In this document: positions 33,128-42,057 of the stretch, piece by piece
How positions within the stretch are numbered: position 1 is the stretch's first letter
How the letters are laid out: every line of letters starts with the position of its first letter
NCBI GenBank assembly: GCA_016703105.1
Contig: JADJCS010000002.1
Location: 248,001 to 312,000, forward strand
Direction of reading: 5' to 3'
DNA length: 64,000 nt
Source: Flavobacteriales bacterium
GTDB lineage: Bacteria; Bacteroidota; Bacteroidia; Flavobacteriales_F; PHOS-HE28
Made by a program: the position numbers and the translations under genes
Notes under the pieces: generated by a model
The model's database searches: none
Told to the model about the DNA's origin: nothing
What the model saw: the letters and a program-made list of their open reading frames with translations, nothing else

Positions 33128-33837
33128 CCTTGTAGTGGATGTTGGGCCCATTCCTTTCGTAGGTCTTCCGCAGGCGCGATGCGAACGAAACGGCCTTGAT
33201 CGAGCTCTGCGATGCGGTCCGCCAGGTGGTAGGCATCCTCGCGGTCATGCGTTACGACGATGGCACCCGTGCCGTGGGCGCGGAGGATCTGCAAGACCTC
33301 CGTGCGGACCTGCTGGCGTGTGCGGCGGTCCAGGTCGCTGAAGGGTTCGTCCATGAGCAGCAGGCGCGGCCGTAACACCAGCGAACGGGCGATGGCCACG
33401 CGTTGTTGCTGGCCCCCACTGAGTTGGTGCGGGTAGCGATCGCCCAAGCCGTTGAGTCCTACGGACGCCAACTCATCGGCCACCCGCTTGACGCGTTCGG
33501 CCTTGGGTACCCGGTACAGCCCGAACCCGATATTGCCCTTCACCGTGAGATGGGGGAACAATGCGTGTCCTTGGAAAACCATGCCCACCGGACGTTCCTC
33601 CGGGGCCATGAACTCGGCTTCGTCCTGGAGCAGGGCGCCATCGAGCACGACGCGGCCGCGCTGCGCCAGGTCCAGCCCGGCGATGCACCGCAAAAGGGTG
33701 GTCTTTCCACTACCGCTGGCGCCCACCACCACGAGCACTTCGTTCACGGGCATGGTGAAGGAAACGCCGCTGAGCACAGCTTTGCCACCGGTATGGGCGA
33801 AGTGCAGATCGGAAACGCTCAGCAGTGGGTGGCTCAT
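33124..33837 (-). CDS. fbpC: Ferric-iron-type ABC transporter ATP-binding protein (FbpC-like)
   Basis: 237 residues from ATG 33837, overlapping the permease stop (ATGA). Complete nucleotide-binding domain: Walker A GASGSGKTT, Q-loop 'RPVGMVFQGHALFPHLTV', signature LSGGQQQRVAIARS, Walker B 'RLLLMDEPFSDLD', switch 'AIVVTHDREDAY'. It lacks the long C-terminal regulatory domain of FbpC/PotA enzymes, being short. Energises uptake by the neighbouring permease. Confidence 0.92.
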   Translation of the reverse strand: MSHPLLSVSDLHFAHTGGKAVLSGVSFTMPVNEVLVVVGASGSGKTTLLRCIAGLDLAQRGRVVLDGALLQDEAEFMAPEERPVGMVFQGHALFPHLTVKGNIGFGLYRVPKAERVKRVADELASVGLNGLGDRYPHQLSGGQQQRVAIARSLVLRPRLLLMDEPFSDLDRRTRQQVRTEVLQILRAHGTGAIVVTHDREDAYHLADRIAELDQGRFVRIAPAEDLRKEWAQHPLQG

Positions 33838-35426
33838 CCCTCGGATCGCGCCAGTTGACGGTCCAGGAACAGCAACGGCGGCAGCACGCAAAGTACGATG
33901 AGCAGCGCTGGTGCTGCCGCTTCACGGAGTTGTTCGATCCGGGCCATCTCGAATACGCGGGTGCTGAGCGTATTGAAGTTGAACGGACGCAGGATCAGGG
34001 TGAGTGGAAGTTCTTTCACCACATCGATCGCCACCAGCATGGCCGCGGCCAATATCGCCGGACGCAGTTGCGGCAGGTTGACACGAAGGAAGATCCGGCC
34101 CGGGGAAGCGCCCAACATGCGCGCGGCATCGTCCACGTTGCTGTGTTGCCGGGTGAGCGATCCTTGCAAGGGTTGCACAGCGACGGCCAGAAAGCGGACC
34201 GTGAAGGCGTAGAGCAATAGACCGATCGTGCCGATGAGGGTGAAGGACAGTCCGGCCTGCCTGTCGATAGTGCCCGCCGCGGTCATCACGCCCACCGCGA
34301 TCACCGCACCCGGCACGGCATACCCCAGGGTGGCGGCGCGTACCAGGCCGTGCGTCCAGCTTTTTCGCTCATGCCGAAGGATGAACACCAGGAACAACGC
34401 GATGAGCAGGGTCAGGAAGGCCGCCCCAGTCGCGATCCCGAGCGTGTTCCGCAGCGCGATCAGGTCGATGGCCCAGGTGTCCGTTCGGTCGATGGTGAAC
34501 GCGTCCAGTAGCAGTTTTCCGGCTGGCAGGAGGAAGCCTGAGACAAGCACCAGGAGACACCAGATCGTGGCCAACGCCGCGCGCTTGCCGGTAAGCCGCT
34601 GACGGACCATGGGCACTGCGTCCGTAGCCTGCTGGCGGTGGATCCTGCTACGTCGTTCCCACCAAAGGAGCAACACGACAAGGAGGAGAAGGAGGATGGC
34701 CACGCGCAATGCACTACCCAGGTCGGAGAGCCCGGTCCAGCTTCGGAACACCGCCGTGGTAAGCGTGCGGATGCCATAGTACTTCACAGCCCCGTAGTCG
34801 TTCAACGTCTCCATGGCTACTAGCACAGCGCCACCCACGATCGCCGGGCGTGCCAGAGGAACGGCCACGCGCAAAAAGCGCCTGCTGCCACGGGCACCAA
34901 GCATCCGTGCGGCCTCCAATTGTTCGCGTAATCCACTCGCGAAAACCGCGCGTGCCGGTAGGTAGACATAGGGGAAGAGGACCAACGCCATGACCACGAT
35001 GAGGCCAGGAAGACCCACGATGTCCGGGCGAAAGCCGGAAAGGTCGTGTACCCACAAGCTGATCGTGCCGGTCGCTCCGAACAGTGAAGCGTAGGTATAC
35101 GCGCTGATATAGGTGGGAAGCGCCAGGGGCAGTACAAGCATCCACCGCATCGCACCGCGCAGTGGGAAGGAATAGGCCGCTACGAGCCATGCGCTCAGGA
35201 CACCGATCACCACGGTTAATAGCACGGTCCCGCCCAAGAGCAAGATGGTTTCCAGGAGGTGCATCGGTAGCACGTCCCGGTAAACATGGGACCATTCGGG
35301 CGCGGGCGCATGGAACGGTGCGGTCACCACCACCACCATGGGTGCCAATATCGCGACCACCAGCGCCCCAATGAACCAAGGAAGAAGACCTTGGGGGGGC
35401 TTTGCCATCGAGATCGCGAGGTTCAC
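33834..35426 (-). CDS. fbpB: Ferric-iron-type ABC transporter permease (FbpB/ThiP-like, two permease halves)
   Basis: 530 residues, about 12 transmembrane helices in two fused permease halves, each with an EAA-like loop ('EQLEAARMLGARGSRRFLRVAVPLARPAI' and 'VDDAARMLGASPGRIFLRVNLPQLRPAI'). This duplicated architecture is typical of iron(III) and thiamine permeases. Inner membrane. Translationally overlapped by 4 nt with both the binding protein upstream and the ATPase downstream. Confidence 0.93.
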   Translation of the reverse strand: MNLAISMAKPPQGLLPWFIGALVVAILAPMVVVVTAPFHAPAPEWSHVYRDVLPMHLLETILLLGGTVLLTVVIGVLSAWLVAAYSFPLRGAMRWMLVLPLALPTYISAYTYASLFGATGTISLWVHDLSGFRPDIVGLPGLIVVMALVLFPYVYLPARAVFASGLREQLEAARMLGARGSRRFLRVAVPLARPAIVGGAVLVAMETLNDYGAVKYYGIRTLTTAVFRSWTGLSDLGSALRVAILLLLLVVLLLWWERRSRIHRQQATDAVPMVRQRLTGKRAALATIWCLLVLVSGFLLPAGKLLLDAFTIDRTDTWAIDLIALRNTLGIATGAAFLTLLIALFLVFILRHERKSWTHGLVRAATLGYAVPGAVIAVGVMTAAGTIDRQAGLSFTLIGTIGLLLYAFTVRFLAVAVQPLQGSLTRQHSNVDDAARMLGASPGRIFLRVNLPQLRPAILAAAMLVAIDVVKELPLTLILRPFNFNTLSTRVFEMARIEQLREAAAPALLIVLCVLPPLLFLDRQLARSEG

Positions 35427-36454
35427 CGCCAGCCGGCTTTGTCGAAGAGCTTCACGGCCGTGGCGTTGTTCAGACCCAATTGCGCAAGGTCCAGCGTGTC
35501 CGGTGTGAGTTCGCCGAAACGCTGCAGGACATCCGCCACGGCGACACCTGGGCGTACAGGGTATTCTTTGTTGCCTTCGGCGAAAAGGCGTTGTGCTTCT
35601 TCGCCCACGAGGAATTCAAGCAAAGCGATCGCTTCGGCCAGGTGTTTGGCGCTCTTGGCCACCCCGGCCCCGCTCACGTTCACATGGGTGCCGTAGGGTC
35701 CCATATGGGGGAAAGCCACGGCGAGGTTCTCCCGCGCTTTGGCCTTTTCGGGTTCGCTGCTGCTCATCAATTTGCCCACGTAGTAAGAGTTCGCGATGGC
35801 CACATCGCCGATCCCTTCGGCTACAGCGAGGAGTTGGTCGGTATCGCTGCCTTTTGGCGTACGCGCCATGTTCACGGTGATTCCTGTGGCCCATGCCAGC
35901 GCCGTCTCTGTGCCGAAGTGCGCCACCATCGCTGCCAAGAGACTTTGGTTGTAGAGGTTCTCCGCGGAGCGCACCAGCACCCGCCCTTTCCATTCCGGGC
36001 GCACCAGGTCGTTGTAGTCGGTCAATTGTTCCGGCCGCACCTTGTTCTTGTTGTAGACGAATACCCTCGCCCGCATGGTGAGACCGAACCAATGGCCATC
36101 GGGATCGCGCAGGAACGGGGGAATGTTCCGTTCCAACTCGGCGCTTCGTATCGGCTGAAGTAATCCGCGCATACGCGCCTGGCCCAGGCGACCCGCATCA
36201 CTTGTGATGAGCAGGTCGCACGGACTGTTGGCACCTTCCTGTTCCATTCGTGTCAGTACCTCATCATCGTCCGCCATCACAAGGTTCACGCGGATGCCCG
36301 TCGCTGCGGTGAACGCCTTGAAAAGTTGGGCGTCCGTATCGTAGTGTCGATGGCTGTAAACGTTCACTTCCTTCGCGGGTGTGTCATCCGTGGGGGCCGC
36401 TCCAGGGGTACCGCAGGCGGACAGAAATGGAAGGAGCAGAAGGAGGGGGCGCAT
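35423..36454 (-). CDS. fbpA: Iron(III) ABC transporter substrate-binding lipoprotein (FbpA/FutA-like)
   Basis: 343 residues: lipobox LLPFLSAC, then a type II periplasmic binding fold: 'VNVYSHRHYDTDAQLFKAFTAATGIRVNLVMADDDEVLTRMEQEG', 'DLLITSDAGRLGQARMRGLLQPI', 'VFVYNKNKVRPEQLTDYNDLVRPEWKGRV', 'VAIANSYYVGKL' with the adjacent tyrosine pair that coordinates Fe(III) in this family. First gene of fbpA-fbpB-fbpC-TPR-elyC-like. In a gram-negative cell it delivers periplasmic ferric iron to FbpBC. I see no TonB receptor in this window. Confidence 0.9.
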   Translation of the reverse strand: MRPLLLLLPFLSACGTPGAAPTDDTPAKEVNVYSHRHYDTDAQLFKAFTAATGIRVNLVMADDDEVLTRMEQEGANSPCDLLITSDAGRLGQARMRGLLQPIRSAELERNIPPFLRDPDGHWFGLTMRARVFVYNKNKVRPEQLTDYNDLVRPEWKGRVLVRSAENLYNQSLLAAMVAHFGTETALAWATGITVNMARTPKGSDTDQLLAVAEGIGDVAIANSYYVGKLMSSSEPEKAKARENLAVAFPHMGPYGTHVNVSGAGVAKSAKHLAEAIALLEFLVGEEAQRLFAEGNKEYPVRPGVAVADVLQRFGELTPDTLDLAQLGLNNATAVKLFDKAGWR

Positions 36455-36597
36455 AAGTCCGGTCAGCGGTAGTTACGGGGAAGGGCAGCGAAGGTACCGG
36501 GGCCGGTCAGCTCCGGAAATAGCATGATCGTGGTATACCCACTAGCTCGTTGCCGCTGCCATGGAACAAGCAGGACCGTTCTTCCGTATGCCGCCTG

Positions 36598-37611
36598 ATG
36601 TTCCGCCATTTGCATCCGTTCACCGCTATGGGCCTGTTGCTCGCCCTGGTGGCACCTTTGTTCTTCGCCATGGGGATGCACCCCGTGGGTGTGGTTCTCG
36701 TGGTGCTGGCCTTCGGTTTCACAGCCATTGAGTTCAAGAAGTACACGAGCGGGTTCCAGTTCGTGATGCTGGTGGGTACGGCCACTTTTCTGGGGATCGC
36801 GCTGGATATGCGTTGGGGTGAATGGCCTTGGCTGACCGCTTCGATGCTCCTTGCCAGTACGGCCATGGTAGTGCGCCAAGCCGGGATGCAACATCTTACT
36901 TATGTCAACTGGCTTTGGCTGGATTCTGGTCTTGCCTTGGTCTCGGCCCTGCTCTATGTCTTCGCGATCGCGGGATCATCCTTCCAATGGGACCTCTGGC
37001 TACCCCCTTTGTTGCCGATCGGTTGCGCCGTGTTCCTCACCTTGAGCTATCTCCAGGATGCCTTCCACATGCGCAAGCATATGCGCTTCGGGTACCGCGT
37101 GCAGTTGGGCAAGCCCGCGCCAGAATTCGAACTCAGGGATCAGGACGGGAACCTGGTGAGGCTCTCGGACTTTCGTGGGAAGCACCCGCTGCTGCTCATT
37201 TTCGTTCGAGGCGATTGGTGCCCCGGCTGCCACATGATGTTGCGGACCTATGAGCGGAACCGTGAACGCTTCCTGGAAAAAGGGGTGCATGTGTTGGGGA
37301 TCGGCCCGGACAACATCGCGGTGAACAACGACATGGCGAAGCGCATCGGCGTGGGCTATCGCATGCTCTCGGACGATACACAACTCGTGAGCGGTCAGTA
37401 CGGCGTGGTATACAGCAACCCGGCCATTGAGCTCACGGTGGACTACAGGGAAGGCATCCCTCTGCCGGCCTCCTTCCTGGTCGATGTCCACGGCATGGTC
37501 CGATACGCCTCACGGCCGGACCGTGTGGGTGAGTTCCTGAACCCGGAGCTGATCTTCAATGTGCTCAACGAATTGCCTGCGGAGGGCACCCTGGCATGGA
37601 CCTCAGCGTAG
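36598..37611 (+). CDS. Membrane-anchored redoxin (AhpC/TSA-type, CxxC)
   Basis: 337 residues from ATG 36598 (an in-frame TTG at 36550 is less likely). About five transmembrane helices (residues 8-150) are followed by a thioredoxin-like domain: 'LGKPAPEFELRDQDGNLVRLSDFRGKHPLLLIFVRGDWCPGC' with C208/C211, 'YERNRERFLEKGVHVLGIGPDN', and 'PLPASFLVDVHGMVRYASRPDRVGEF'. CPGC resembles peroxiredoxin/thiol-disulfide reductase active sites. The membrane placement is unusual. Its stop codon lies 16 nt inside the next gene, so the two are translationally coupled and perhaps functionally linked. Confidence 0.85.
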   Translation: MFRHLHPFTAMGLLLALVAPLFFAMGMHPVGVVLVVLAFGFTAIEFKKYTSGFQFVMLVGTATFLGIALDMRWGEWPWLTASMLLASTAMVVRQAGMQHLTYVNWLWLDSGLALVSALLYVFAIAGSSFQWDLWLPPLLPIGCAVFLTLSYLQDAFHMRKHMRFGYRVQLGKPAPEFELRDQDGNLVRLSDFRGKHPLLLIFVRGDWCPGCHMMLRTYERNRERFLEKGVHVLGIGPDNIAVNNDMAKRIGVGYRMLSDDTQLVSGQYGVVYSNPAIELTVDYREGIPLPASFLVDVHGMVRYASRPDRVGEFLNPELIFNVLNELPAEGTLAWTSA

Positions 37612-38870
37612 GCCTCGTCTTCGGCGCTCTGCCGGTCCTGTTGCTGGGCGCGTCGGTGGGACTTTCCCATGCCTACAATCGGCTGAGCCTGCGCCATGCC
37701 CGCAGTGAACGCGACCGGGATAGCTACCTCGAGGTGCTCGAAGGCAGCAACGATGCGCTCTTCGTGATCAATTTCGTGAACGGCCGCATTTACCAGGCCA
37801 ATGAGCAGGCCGCCGCGCTGCTCGGCTACACCAAGATCGAGCTCGCTGCGCGCACGATCTTCGATCTGCATCCCCCGGAACACCTGCACCTCAGTGCGCA
37901 ACGCATCGCCGAGGCGTGGGAGAGCAAAGGATTGGTCTACGAGGACATCCCGCTCCGAACAGCGCGCGGAGAGCTGATCGCCGTGGAGTGCAGCACGCGC
38001 GTAACCACCTATCGCGGGGATCCAGCTATCATCCTCTTCGCACGGGATATCCGAACCCGCCTTGAACTGCAACGGCGCGTGGCCGATCAGCAGGCATTGG
38101 TCCGGCAGCAGAACACAGAACTGCTTTCCAGCATCCGCTATGCGCAACGCATCCAGCGTGCGGTGCTGCCCGAGGCGGAGGACCTCACGCGGCTGTTCCC
38201 TGACTCGTTCGTGATGTTCCGTCCACGTGATATCGTTAGCGGCGACCTGTACTGGTTCGCCCAGCAGGACGGGCGCTACATCGTGACCGCTGCTGATTGC
38301 ACAGGCCATGGCGTGCCTGGGGCGTTGTTGAGCTTGATAGGTGCATCGCTCTTCCATGAAATGGTAGTGGAGAAGCGGATGACGGACCCAGGGGCCATCC
38401 TTGACGGTGCGCGCGATGGCATGATACAGGCGCTGAGCAAGCACGATGGCGCCGGAGATCATCGCGACGGAATGAACGCGTGCCTCGTTTCCATCGACAT
38501 GGAGTCCTTGATGCTGGATCATGCCGGGGCCTTCGGTCCGCTCTACCTCGTGCGGGGCCAGGAGTTGGTCGAGGTGAAGGGCGATCGCATGCCCATCGGG
38601 TTCGAGGAAGGGGAGATGCGGAACTTTACCACCACCCGCGTGCCTTTGATGCGGGGGGATCGGATCTTCCTTTTCAGCGATGGCCTGGCCGATCAGTTCG
38701 GTGGCGAGCGGGGAAAGAAGTTGAAAGCCTCCGGTCTGAAGCAATGGCTGATCGAGACCTCGGCGCTACCGATCGATGACGTGTACCAGGCGATGAGCGA
38801 TCGCTTCCGCAGTTGGAAGGGAGAAATGGACCAGGTCGATGATGTGCTGTTGATCGGCATACAGATCTGA
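37596..38870 (+). CDS. PAS-domain PP2C/SpoIIE-type phosphatase
   Basis: 424 residues: one N-terminal transmembrane helix, a PAS domain (about 45-165, 'YLEVLEGSNDALFVINFVNGRIYQANEQAAALLGYTK'), a short coiled coil ('QRRVADQQALVRQQNTELLSSIRYAQRIQRAVLP') and a SpoIIE-like PPM domain ('VMFRPRDIVSGDLYWFAQQDGRYIVTAADCTGHGVPGALLSLIGAS', 'LMRGDRIFLFSDGLADQFGG', 'VDDVLLIGI'). Metal-binding Asp residues of the PPM fold are present. It should dephosphorylate an anti-anti-sigma-like or other Ser/Thr-phosphorylated partner in response to a PAS signal. It overlaps the redoxin gene. Confidence 0.93.
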   Translation: MDLSVGLVFGALPVLLLGASVGLSHAYNRLSLRHARSERDRDSYLEVLEGSNDALFVINFVNGRIYQANEQAAALLGYTKIELAARTIFDLHPPEHLHLSAQRIAEAWESKGLVYEDIPLRTARGELIAVECSTRVTTYRGDPAIILFARDIRTRLELQRRVADQQALVRQQNTELLSSIRYAQRIQRAVLPEAEDLTRLFPDSFVMFRPRDIVSGDLYWFAQQDGRYIVTAADCTGHGVPGALLSLIGASLFHEMVVEKRMTDPGAILDGARDGMIQALSKHDGAGDHRDGMNACLVSIDMESLMLDHAGAFGPLYLVRGQELVEVKGDRMPIGFEEGEMRNFTTTRVPLMRGDRIFLFSDGLADQFGGERGKKLKASGLKQWLIETSALPIDDVYQAMSDRFRSWKGEMDQVDDVLLIGIQI

Positions 38871-38888
38871 CCTATCAGGTCGCCTCGT

Positions 38889-39794
38889 TCAGTCTTTCCG
38901 GGCCTTGTCCGCACTGCGCTCAATATCTGGTGGAGCGACATACTCCCAAGTGCCATCCCTCCGCAGCCAGGTCATCTGGCGCTTCGCATAGTTCCGCGTG
39001 TGTTGTTGGATAAGGGTGATGGCTTCTTGCAACGCGGTGCGCCCATCGAAATGATCGAAGAGTTCCTTATAGCCCACGGTGTTCAACGCGTTCAGATGAC
39101 GGTAGGGCAGGAGCGCGCGCGCTTCTTCCAGAAGCCCCTGTTCCATCATGCGCGCCACGCGCTGGTCGATGCGCGCGTAAAGATCCTCGCGCGGCACCTC
39201 CAAGGCGAGTTTCACAGTGCGCCATGGACGTGCCTTCGGGGTCCTGGCGTGGTATGCGCTGAACGGTGTGCCCGTGGCGAGACAGACCTCCAAGGCTCGT
39301 AGCACCCTTTGCGGGTTCTGCCGATCGATCGTCGCATGCGCCGCAGGGTCGAGCGTCGCGAGTTGGGCCACCAGCGCGGGAAGACCCTCCGCTTCCATAC
39401 GCTGGAGCAGGTTGCGCCTCAATTCAGGGTCCGACGGTGGCAGAGGATCCAATCCGGTCAGCAAGGCATCGATGTACAGCCCCGAACCACCTACGAGGAT
39501 CGCGGTGCCATAGCGGTGAAGAAGGTCCAACACCACCGGCAGGGCGGCGCGCTCATAGGCCCCGGCGCTCATGCTTTCATGTAGATCGAGTTGACCGATG
39601 AAGTGGTGCTTCACACCCATCATCTCCTCCGGAGTTGGTAACGCCGCACCGATCCGCAACTGGTGGTAGAACTGCCGCGCGTCGGCGCTGATCACCTCGG
39701 TGCCGAGATGCTGGGCGAGCTGAACGGCCACGGTCGTTTTGCCCACAGCCGTGGGGCCGCCCACCACGATCAGCGTGCCCAACGGCGCGGTCAT
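38889..39794 (-). CDS. miaA: tRNA dimethylallyltransferase MiaA
   Basis: 301 residues: P-loop GGPTAVGKTT, 'EVISADARQFYHQLRIGAALPT', 'KHHFIGQLDLHESMSAGAYERAA', 'TAILVGGSGLYIDALLTG', and 'NTVGYKELFDHFDG...AITLIQQHTRNYAKRQMTWLRRD'. It transfers an isopentenyl group from DMAPP to A37 of tRNAs reading UNN codons. The start overlaps the upstream TnpR-like gene's stop by one base (TGATG), so it is the second gene of a two-gene operon. Confidence 0.96.
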   Translation of the reverse strand: MTAPLGTLIVVGGPTAVGKTTVAVQLAQHLGTEVISADARQFYHQLRIGAALPTPEEMMGVKHHFIGQLDLHESMSAGAYERAALPVVLDLLHRYGTAILVGGSGLYIDALLTGLDPLPPSDPELRRNLLQRMEAEGLPALVAQLATLDPAAHATIDRQNPQRVLRALEVCLATGTPFSAYHARTPKARPWRTVKLALEVPREDLYARIDQRVARMMEQGLLEEARALLPYRHLNALNTVGYKELFDHFDGRTALQEAITLIQQHTRNYAKRQMTWLRRDGTWEYVAPPDIERSADKARKD

Positions 39795-40384
39795 CAGTGG
39801 TATTCGTCCGGAAGTTCCTCGTGCCCGCTCAAGCCGTCGTCCTCGCTATCGTTGCCGTGGTGGTCCTCATCCTCGTGGCCCATCCCCTCATCCGGATCGT
39901 AGACCTCGGTAGCCTCCTCCGTATAGTTCTCATCGTCCGCAGGCGGCATCAACGCCGCGTCCATACGGCTGTTCTCGGCCGGTGCCTTGCCCATGGACAT
40001 CACCACCTCCGGATATTTCTTGCCTTTTTCCGGCTCGTGCACACCGATGAGCTCGATCATGAACATCCACATATGCAGGAAGTCGTAGGCATAGATGAAG
40101 CGCTGCTTGGTGCTGCGGAGGTGGTCGCTGATCAATACCTCTTCCATCAATGCTGGCGGGGTATCGCCATCTTCGCCGAACCCCAGATCCGCCAAGGGGA
40201 TCTCCGGACCCTTGCCCCATTCCTCGTCGCTTACATAGAAACAGGCCATCTCTTCGCCCTCGAAACCGAAGGCCTTCTTGATGGCAGTGTGGAACTGCTT
40301 GAAATTCTGTTCGCTCTGGATCTCGATGTCCCGGAACGCTTCACTTGGATCGTCGAGCAGAACGCGGAAGCGATAGATGCGCAT
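39794..40384 (-). CDS. IS1096-passenger TnpR-like (pRiA4b ORF-3-like) protein
   Basis: 196 residues. The N-terminal 120 residues match the plasmid pRiA4b ORF-3-like family: 'IYRFRVLLDDPSEAFRDIEIQSEQNFKQFHTAIKKAFGFEGEEMACFYVSDEEW'. The C-terminal 60 residues are very acidic (Asp/Glu-rich). Despite the transposon-derived family name there is no transposase and the gene precedes miaA in an operon, so it seems a resident chromosomal protein of unknown role. A CCCTTTG box lies 5 nt before the ATG. Confidence 0.85.
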   Translation of the reverse strand: MRIYRFRVLLDDPSEAFRDIEIQSEQNFKQFHTAIKKAFGFEGEEMACFYVSDEEWGKGPEIPLADLGFGEDGDTPPALMEEVLISDHLRSTKQRFIYAYDFLHMWMFMIELIGVHEPEKGKKYPEVVMSMGKAPAENSRMDAALMPPADDENYTEEATEVYDPDEGMGHEDEDHHGNDSEDDGLSGHEELPDEYH

Positions 40385-40387
40385 GGG

Positions 40388-40541
40388 CTCAAAGGGCAGT
40401 AGGCAGGGGAAATGAGAGGCGCAAGGGCAGGACCAGGGGCAAGCGATTTCAGCTAGCGAAACTAGCTATCGTGCTTCGATCGAAGATCGCGGGGTGTCGA
40501 ACCGGGCTATTGCCCCTGTTCCTGCCCCTGTTCGCGCGCCT
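40388..40541. repeat. REP-like inverted-repeat element (GGGCAG/GGGGCAA type) upstream of the TnpR-like gene, running into the end of cca
   Basis: The left arm (about 40393-40443) reads GGGCAGTAGGCAGGGG, then AGGCGCAAGGGCAGGACC. The right arm (40507-40541) is the reverse complement of AGGCGC...GGCAGGAACAGGGGCAATAG, so arms align as an imperfect inverted repeat. The core has the hairpin AGCTAG/CTAGCT and palindrome CTTCGATCGAAG. The right arm overlaps the last codons of cca and encodes its GQEQGQ tail. It resembles the element at 45606. Confidence 0.55.
40390..40397 (-). promoter_or_regulatory. Candidate -7 box GCCCTTTG abutting TnpR-like start
   Basis: Minus-strand GCCCTTTG is separated from ATG 40384 by AGCCC (5 nt). 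It sits within the repeat element's left side. Confidence 0.35.
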
Positions 40542-42015
40542 TGTCTTCGGTGATGACCGGTGTCGCGCCAAGCTTCTGGCCCGTCTCCAGCATCAACTGC
40601 CAGGCTTGTTTTCGGTCGTTCTGGATGGCACCATCGAGGATCGCGTCCTTGATCACCGTCTTGATGTCGCCGATCAACTTGCACGGCGGAACGCCGAAAG
40701 CGCGCATCACGTCCTCGCCGGTGATGGGCGGCTGGAAGTTACGCACGCGGTCTTTTTCCTCCACCTCGGCCAACTTCCGCATCACCACTTCGTAGTTGCG
40801 CAGGTAACGCTCCTTCTTCTTCTCGTTCTTGCTGGTGATATCCGCCTGGCAGAGGATCATCAGTGCATCGATGTCGTCGCCGGCATCGAAGAGCATGCGA
40901 CGTACCGCGCTATCGGTCACTTCCTCCTTGGTGAGGGAGATGGGCCGGAGGTGCAAGGCCACCAGGTTCTGTACGAAACGCATCTTCTCGTCCAAAGGGA
41001 GTTTCATCCGGCGGAAGATCGTGGGCACCATGCGTGCGCCCTTGTCCTCGTGGCCGTGGAAGGTCCAGCCGGTGCCTTGCACGAAGCGTTTGGTGCGCGG
41101 CTTGGCGATGTCGTGCAGAATGGCCGCCCAACGCAGCCACAGGTCGTTGCTTTTGGCGCAGACGTTGTCCAGCACCTGCAGCGTGTGGTGAAAATTGTCT
41201 TTATGCCCGATGCCGTAGCGTTCTTCGGCGCCCTGCAGTTCCACCATCTCAGGGAAGAACTCGGCGAGCAACCCACTTTCCAAGAGCAGCTTGAAACCGA
41301 TGCTCGGCGCGGGCGTGGCGATGATCTTGTTCAGTTCGGTATGGATCCGCTCGGCGCTGATGATCTCCAGCCGCTTGGCGTTCCGCTGGATCGCCTCGAA
41401 GGTCACCGGATCGATGGTGAAGCCCAACTGGTTGGCGAAGCGGATGGCGCGCAACATGCGCAACGGGTCATCGCTGAAGGTGATGTCCGGATCCAGCGGC
41501 GTGCGGATCAGCCCTTGGTCCAAGTGCAGGATGCCGCCGAAAGGATCCACCAGCGCTCCCATGCGGCCAGCATTGAGCGAGATCGCCAGCGCATTGATGG
41601 TGAAGTCACGCCGCTCCTGATCGTCTTGGATGCTGCCGGCCTCCACCTCCGGCTTCCGGCTGTTGCGGCTGTAGCTCTCCTTGCGCGCGCCGACGAACTC
41701 CACCTGCATTGGTCCTCCCGAGCCTGTCGAGGGATCGTCCAGCATGAACATCGCCGTCCCGAAATTCTTGAAGACGTGTACAGGGCCCACTTTCAGGCGC
41801 GCGGCCGTGGCCTCCGCGAACGCGATGCCGTCACCTTCCACCACGAAGTCGATGTCCTTGCACGGCCGCCCCAGGATCCGATCGCGCACATAGCCGCCGA
41901 TCGCGAAGGCCGAGATCTTCTGCTTCGCTGCTTCTTGCGCCACGGCCGCGAACAACGGCTCGTCCACCACGCCATCCAAGCGGGCAGGGTCGACGGTGAG
42001 GGTGGAAGTGCGCAT
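40507..42015 (-). CDS. cca: CCA tRNA nucleotidyltransferase / poly(A)-polymerase-family protein with HD domain
   Basis: 502 residues: class II nucleotidyltransferase head ('AFAIGGYVRDRILGRPCKDIDFVVEG', the DxD pair in KDID), 'RRDFTINALAISLNAG' with the RRD and NA motifs, 'RMLRAIRFANQLGFTIDPVTF', and an HD domain ('WAAILHDIAKPRTKRF', HDxxK). The protein adds or repairs the 3'-CCA end of tRNAs, and the HD domain may give phosphodiesterase activity. The C-terminal tail GQEQGQ is encoded by the adjacent repeat element. A canonical TATTTTTG box lies upstream. Confidence 0.93.
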   Translation of the reverse strand: MRTSTLTVDPARLDGVVDEPLFAAVAQEAAKQKISAFAIGGYVRDRILGRPCKDIDFVVEGDGIAFAEATAARLKVGPVHVFKNFGTAMFMLDDPSTGSGGPMQVEFVGARKESYSRNSRKPEVEAGSIQDDQERRDFTINALAISLNAGRMGALVDPFGGILHLDQGLIRTPLDPDITFSDDPLRMLRAIRFANQLGFTIDPVTFEAIQRNAKRLEIISAERIHTELNKIIATPAPSIGFKLLLESGLLAEFFPEMVELQGAEERYGIGHKDNFHHTLQVLDNVCAKSNDLWLRWAAILHDIAKPRTKRFVQGTGWTFHGHEDKGARMVPTIFRRMKLPLDEKMRFVQNLVALHLRPISLTKEEVTDSAVRRMLFDAGDDIDALMILCQADITSKNEKKKERYLRNYEVVMRKLAEVEEKDRVRNFQPPITGEDVMRAFGVPPCKLIGDIKTVIKDAILDGAIQNDRKQAWQLMLETGQKLGATPVITEDKAREQGQEQGQ

Positions 42016-42040
42016 GGACGGTGCGAACGGAAAAGGGCGG

Positions 42041-42048
42041 CAAAAATA
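42041..42048 (-). promoter_or_regulatory. Canonical -7 box TATTTTTG of cca
   Basis: Minus-strand TATTTTTGCCGCCC matches TAnnTTTG and lies 25 nt upstream of the cca start, in the 42-nt gap after the GT9 gene. It shows cca is transcribed separately from the dapD-led operon. Confidence 0.6.
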
Positions 42049-42057
42049 GGGCGATGC

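Noticed and set aside
33124..36454. Thiamine (ThiBPQ) transporter instead of iron
   Set aside because: The binding protein has the FbpA/FutA adjacent-tyrosine motif and the general iron layout; thiamine remains only a weak alternative.
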